Below, in pieces: positions 61,440 to 64,000 of a DNA stretch of 64,000 nucleotides. Location of the stretch: contig JAGYXB010000056.1 in assembly GCA_022495005.1 (NCBI GenBank), forward strand, positions 372,001 to 436,000. Reading direction: 5' to 3'. This DNA is from Rhyacophila brunnea (lineage: Eukaryota > Arthropoda > Insecta > Trichoptera > Rhyacophilidae). The notes under the pieces were generated by a model that saw only the letters and a list, made by a program, of their open reading frames with translations, made no database searches and was not told where the DNA came from. The position numbers were made by a program, and so were the translations under genes. How positions within the stretch are numbered: position 1 is the first letter of the stretch; each line of letters begins with the position of its first letter.

Positions 61440-61512
61440 GCACCTATAGCATAGTGGTCTAAGTGCATGGGCGAGAAACCCGAGAGATGCATGTTTGATT
61501 CCTGTTAGGTAT
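61440..61512 (+). repeat. Decayed tRNA-like sequence
   Basis: The 73 nt span has a good A box (TAGCATAGTGGTC), a perfect GCAT/GTGC D stem (counting one G-U pair), five paired acceptor positions plus a wobble, and a weak B box (TGTTTGATTCC). The anticodon arm has only three good pairs and lacks U33. It is likely a tRNA pseudogene or a SINE head. Confidence 0.4.
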
Positions 61513-62040
61513 TAAACTTTTTTCAAAAAAAGATTTTTCTATTGGTATAATATATAATATTCTCATAGTGTTTTCAAAATTATGTATGTTGAAAATTATT
61601 TATTAACCGATACATACTTAATTTGACGTTATCATGCGAGTTTAGTAACTGCAATGTCTTCAGACCATCAAAGTGATGCAAGAATAAAATTGAAAATAAG
61701 ATTAAATATTAATGGAATAATACACTTTTATAACAAATTAATAGAGCCATGATTTTTTCCAAAAAAATACTTCAACGGTCTGACGAGGTTATAAAACAGA
61801 TTAAGATGCAGATAACGCTGTTTAATGCATTGCTCCACATTTTCTTGCAGGAAAATCAATATTAGAAAAACGAGTGAAGCGTATTATTTCTCACGTGATT
61901 GAATATACCTATACGTAGGGTTAATAAAAAAAAATCAAGGTAGAAGAAAACGCGATTGGTTGATAACATTGAAGTTAAATTCCCTCCACCAAAACCCGCC
62001 CCGTACCACCCTTCGGTCTTAATCGAGAGTATCACGGGAC

Positions 62041-62246
62041 CCATCAATTGGTGATGTGAAGCATCTAAAAATTGGCCTGGGAGTGTCCTGGGAGAAGATG
62101 CCCAAGACTTAGGTTGCTACGCTCAAAGTGAGCTCTGACTGAGTTTACTGAGTTTACTCTAATGCAAAGTGCCAGGGAGAGAAAAAGCACATGGAATTTA
62201 CTTTAAAGAAAAAGAAGCTACTATTTTAATATAACAAAGAACGAAG
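62041..62246 (-). other. Probable 3' untranslated region of the R1-like element
   Basis: The sequence directly follows the stop codon of the R1-like ORF on the minus strand. It is moderately GC-rich and has no open frame of note. No poly(A) run or target duplication marks the element's 3' end, so the lower boundary is arbitrary. Confidence 0.35.
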
Positions 62247-64000
62247 CTAATCATACAGGCAGCAAAATTTATGTGAAGAGATCTTCACGCCCGTAGTAAG
62301 ACGCCGCAAATTTTTGAATGCAAGATAGTTGGCCTTAGTAGCAACCAGGTCGGACGGGCCGATGGGTCCAACAGCTGGTTGGACCGACCTGAGCATTTCC
62401 TCCCGTTCGGAGCACATACTCAGACACTCCCATAGGATGTGATTGGCATCCTGTACCTCCCATCCGCATGGACATGTCGGATGGCTTACAAGTCCAAGCT
62501 CAAAGAGCCTGCCAGCGAAACCACCATGACCAGTCACAAATTGACTGGTGTAATGGTCTGGAGTCAAATACTTGGTTATCTCCATTCGCCACTGAATGTC
62601 TGGAAAAAAGCTGTATGTGTGCCGGCCCTTGGTGGATTCGTCCCACTTTCGCTGCCAGGTCTTAATGGCCGCATCTAGCGACATGAGTCTAATTTTGCGC
62701 TTCAGTAGTGCTAATCCCTCGCCGGCTCGTCGAGGGGGGGGGACGAGATGAAAATCACCAACGTCGGCCTCCTCACCTTTGAGGAGCAACACTGAAGCGC
62801 CGCTGACCTGAATGTGCAGGTCAAGTGGGAGAATACCGGCCAGGACCGGGAGCGCGTCGGTTGATGTCGTACGGTAGGCCTTGGTAATGGACAGGAGCGC
62901 GCTGCGCTGTCCTCTTAAAAGAGAGATTCTAAGTTTGACACTCTTGGGAATGCGCGGGCACCAGGCACTGGCGCCATAAGCCGCTATTCCCATAAAAATG
63001 GCGCCGTAGGCGATCTTGAGCGCCCTTACTTTTAAGCCCCATCCTTCACCAGCCATGCGGCCGATCCTCTGGAAGGCCACCCCAGCCTTGTGGACTTGGG
63101 TTTCGGCATGGTGTAGGAAATTTAACATTGTGTCCATTTTGACGCCTAGATAGGTGACGATCTTCGACACTTTCACTCTCGTGTCACCGAATCGGACTGT
63201 GGGTAGTCTCGAACAGCTAAGTCGTCTCGGTCCTTTAAGGACAATGGCTTCTGTCTTGGAAGGTGCGAATGATAGTCTAGTTAATCTACCCCAAGCCTCA
63301 ATTGATGCTAAAGCTTCGCCAACGGTGCTCTCAATCTTCGCCCTGCTGTCGGCCTCGACCAGCAGCAGCGCATCGTCTGCGTAGGCAATGACAGTACAGT
63401 CGGTTGGAAGCGGAATTCTAAGGAGATCGTCGAAGAGTACGTTCCAGAGAAGGGGCCCGAGGACTGAGCCCTGGGGACATCCCATGCTGGTTTTCCTCTC
63501 TATTGTTGTTGATCCAACACGAAACTCGATCGATCTATTCGTGAAATAACTTTGAATTGACGCGAACAAATTTCCTGGTAGTCTCTTCAGCCGGAGCTTT
63601 CGAAGTATAAGAGGCCAGGACGCACTATCAAACGCACCTGCAATGTCCAGGAAAACTCCTAGGACGTATTTACGGCGAGAATTTTCAGCAATGGCAATCA
63701 CGTTCCTAATGGCGTCGACTGTTGATTTGCCTCTTCTGAATCCAAATTGCTTATCGGAAAGCGGCGAGTGTGTCTCCAGGTGGGCTTCAATCCTGTGGCA
63801 CAGTAGCTTCTCCAGCACTTTGCCCAGAGCGGGCAGAAGTGTTAGAGGGCGGTAGGCTTTGGGGCTAGACGGTTCTCGGCTGCCAGTTTTGGGGATTACC
63901 TTAAGTAAGCCCCTCTTCCAGCAGTCGGGGAACGTGCCGCTTCTGATGCAGTCACTGAAGAGGGCTGTAATCTCTGGCGCGGCGATGGCCCATGTGCGTT
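62247..64000 (-). CDS. R1-clade non-LTR retrotransposon ORF2, reverse transcriptase and C-terminal part (5' end beyond window)
   Basis: This is the reverse-transcriptase polyprotein of a LINE-type retrotransposon; it copies element RNA into DNA at a nicked target. The frame stays open from the window edge (first full codon at 63998) to a stop at 62247, giving 583 residues. An internal ATG at 63818 is not the true start. Motifs in the partial protein are: the palm aspartate block FLDIAGAFD (about 116-124), GCPQGSVLGP (173-182), catalytic YADD (206-209), then the SKTE and YLG motifs. A Cys/His knuckle, CPCG...H....C, starts near residue 509 and is typical of R1-like elements. The upstream endonuclease and ORF1 lie outside. 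No frameshift or stop is seen, so the copy is young or intact here. RT identity is nearly certain; the R1 clade is inferred from the motif set and knuckle. Confidence 0.93.
   Translation of the reverse strand, partial: RTWAIAAPEITALFSDCIRSGTFPDCWKRGLLKVIPKTGSREPSSPKAYRPLTLLPALGKVLEKLLCHRIEAHLETHSPLSDKQFGFRRGKSTVDAIRNVIAIAENSRRKYVLGVFLDIAGAFDSASWPLILRKLRLKRLPGNLFASIQSYFTNRSIEFRVGSTTIERKTSMGCPQGSVLGPLLWNVLFDDLLRIPLPTDCTVIAYADDALLLVEADSRAKIESTVGEALASIEAWGRLTRLSFAPSKTEAIVLKGPRRLSCSRLPTVRFGDTRVKVSKIVTYLGVKMDTMLNFLHHAETQVHKAGVAFQRIGRMAGEGWGLKVRALKIAYGAIFMGIAAYGASAWCPRIPKSVKLRISLLRGQRSALLSITKAYRTTSTDALPVLAGILPLDLHIQVSGASVLLLKGEEADVGDFHLVPPPRRAGEGLALLKRKIRLMSLDAAIKTWQRKWDESTKGRHTYSFFPDIQWRMEITKYLTPDHYTSQFVTGHGGFAGRLFELGLVSHPTCPCGWEVQDANHILWECLSMCSEREEMLRSVQPAVGPIGPSDLVATKANYLAFKNLRRLTTGVKISSHKFCCLYD

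Larger units (their letters stand above)
60027..62040. other. No gene seen apart from small structures
   Basis: Contains a 13 bp stem hairpin (61,020), a T-run near 61,181 and the tRNA-like sequence at 61,440. The rest is AT-rich. Confidence 0.4.

Overview
The window is eukaryotic, AT-rich intergenic or intronic DNA. It looks like an insect genome, most likely a sap-feeding hemipteran such as an aphid. This is inferred from the frequent taggtacctac and ataatattat tracts, short TTAGG-type runs, CpG that is not depleted, and the transposon types present. No complete host protein-coding gene can be supported. Most open frames are short, many lack an ATG start, and they sit in AT-rich sequence or inside transposons.

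Layout. 0-9.4 kb: a 1.22 kb TTAA-flanked non-autonomous element occurs twice (761-1981, 7488-8719), with a hAT-like element, a pogo/Tigger remnant carrying a transposase C-terminus (4198-4731) and a 562 bp hAT element with a perfect target duplication. 9.4-12.3 kb: a frameshifted Tigger-type transposase and the first of two 1.6 kb hAT elements (the second is at 20.7-22.3 kb), each between 8 bp duplications. 12.7-13.3, 24.5-25.4, 32.5-32.9, 35.5-35.9 and 57.1-57.3 kb: isolated GC- and CpG-rich blocks that are the best candidates for host promoters or first exons. The 24.5-25.4 kb block gives a coherent minus-strand model. 27.2-31.8 kb: a nested pile in which a 4.56 kb TTAA-flanked element contains a 1.4 kb near-perfect palindrome and a Helitron with about nine tandem repeats. 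33-54 kb: several 3' fragments of an RTE-type retrotransposon (two with target duplications), more hAT elements, a hairpin element and orphan dispersed repeats. 44.5 and 57.7 kb: two copies of a tRNA-derived SINE-like repeat. 59-60 kb: a pogo element keeping only the transposase N-terminus. 62.2-64 kb: the C-terminal part of an R1-clade non-LTR reverse transcriptase, open to the window edge, which is the only long credible coding sequence.

The genes do not form a pathway; the window records successive transposon insertions. The strongest non-transposon signal is a juxtaposed 3'/5' splice site with recursive-splicing form on the minus strand at 51.66 kb. Together with the scattered CpG blocks, it suggests that part of this DNA is a long intron of a minus-strand gene. 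Superfamily names rest on termini, target duplications and short peptide motifs read by eye; no database search was possible.
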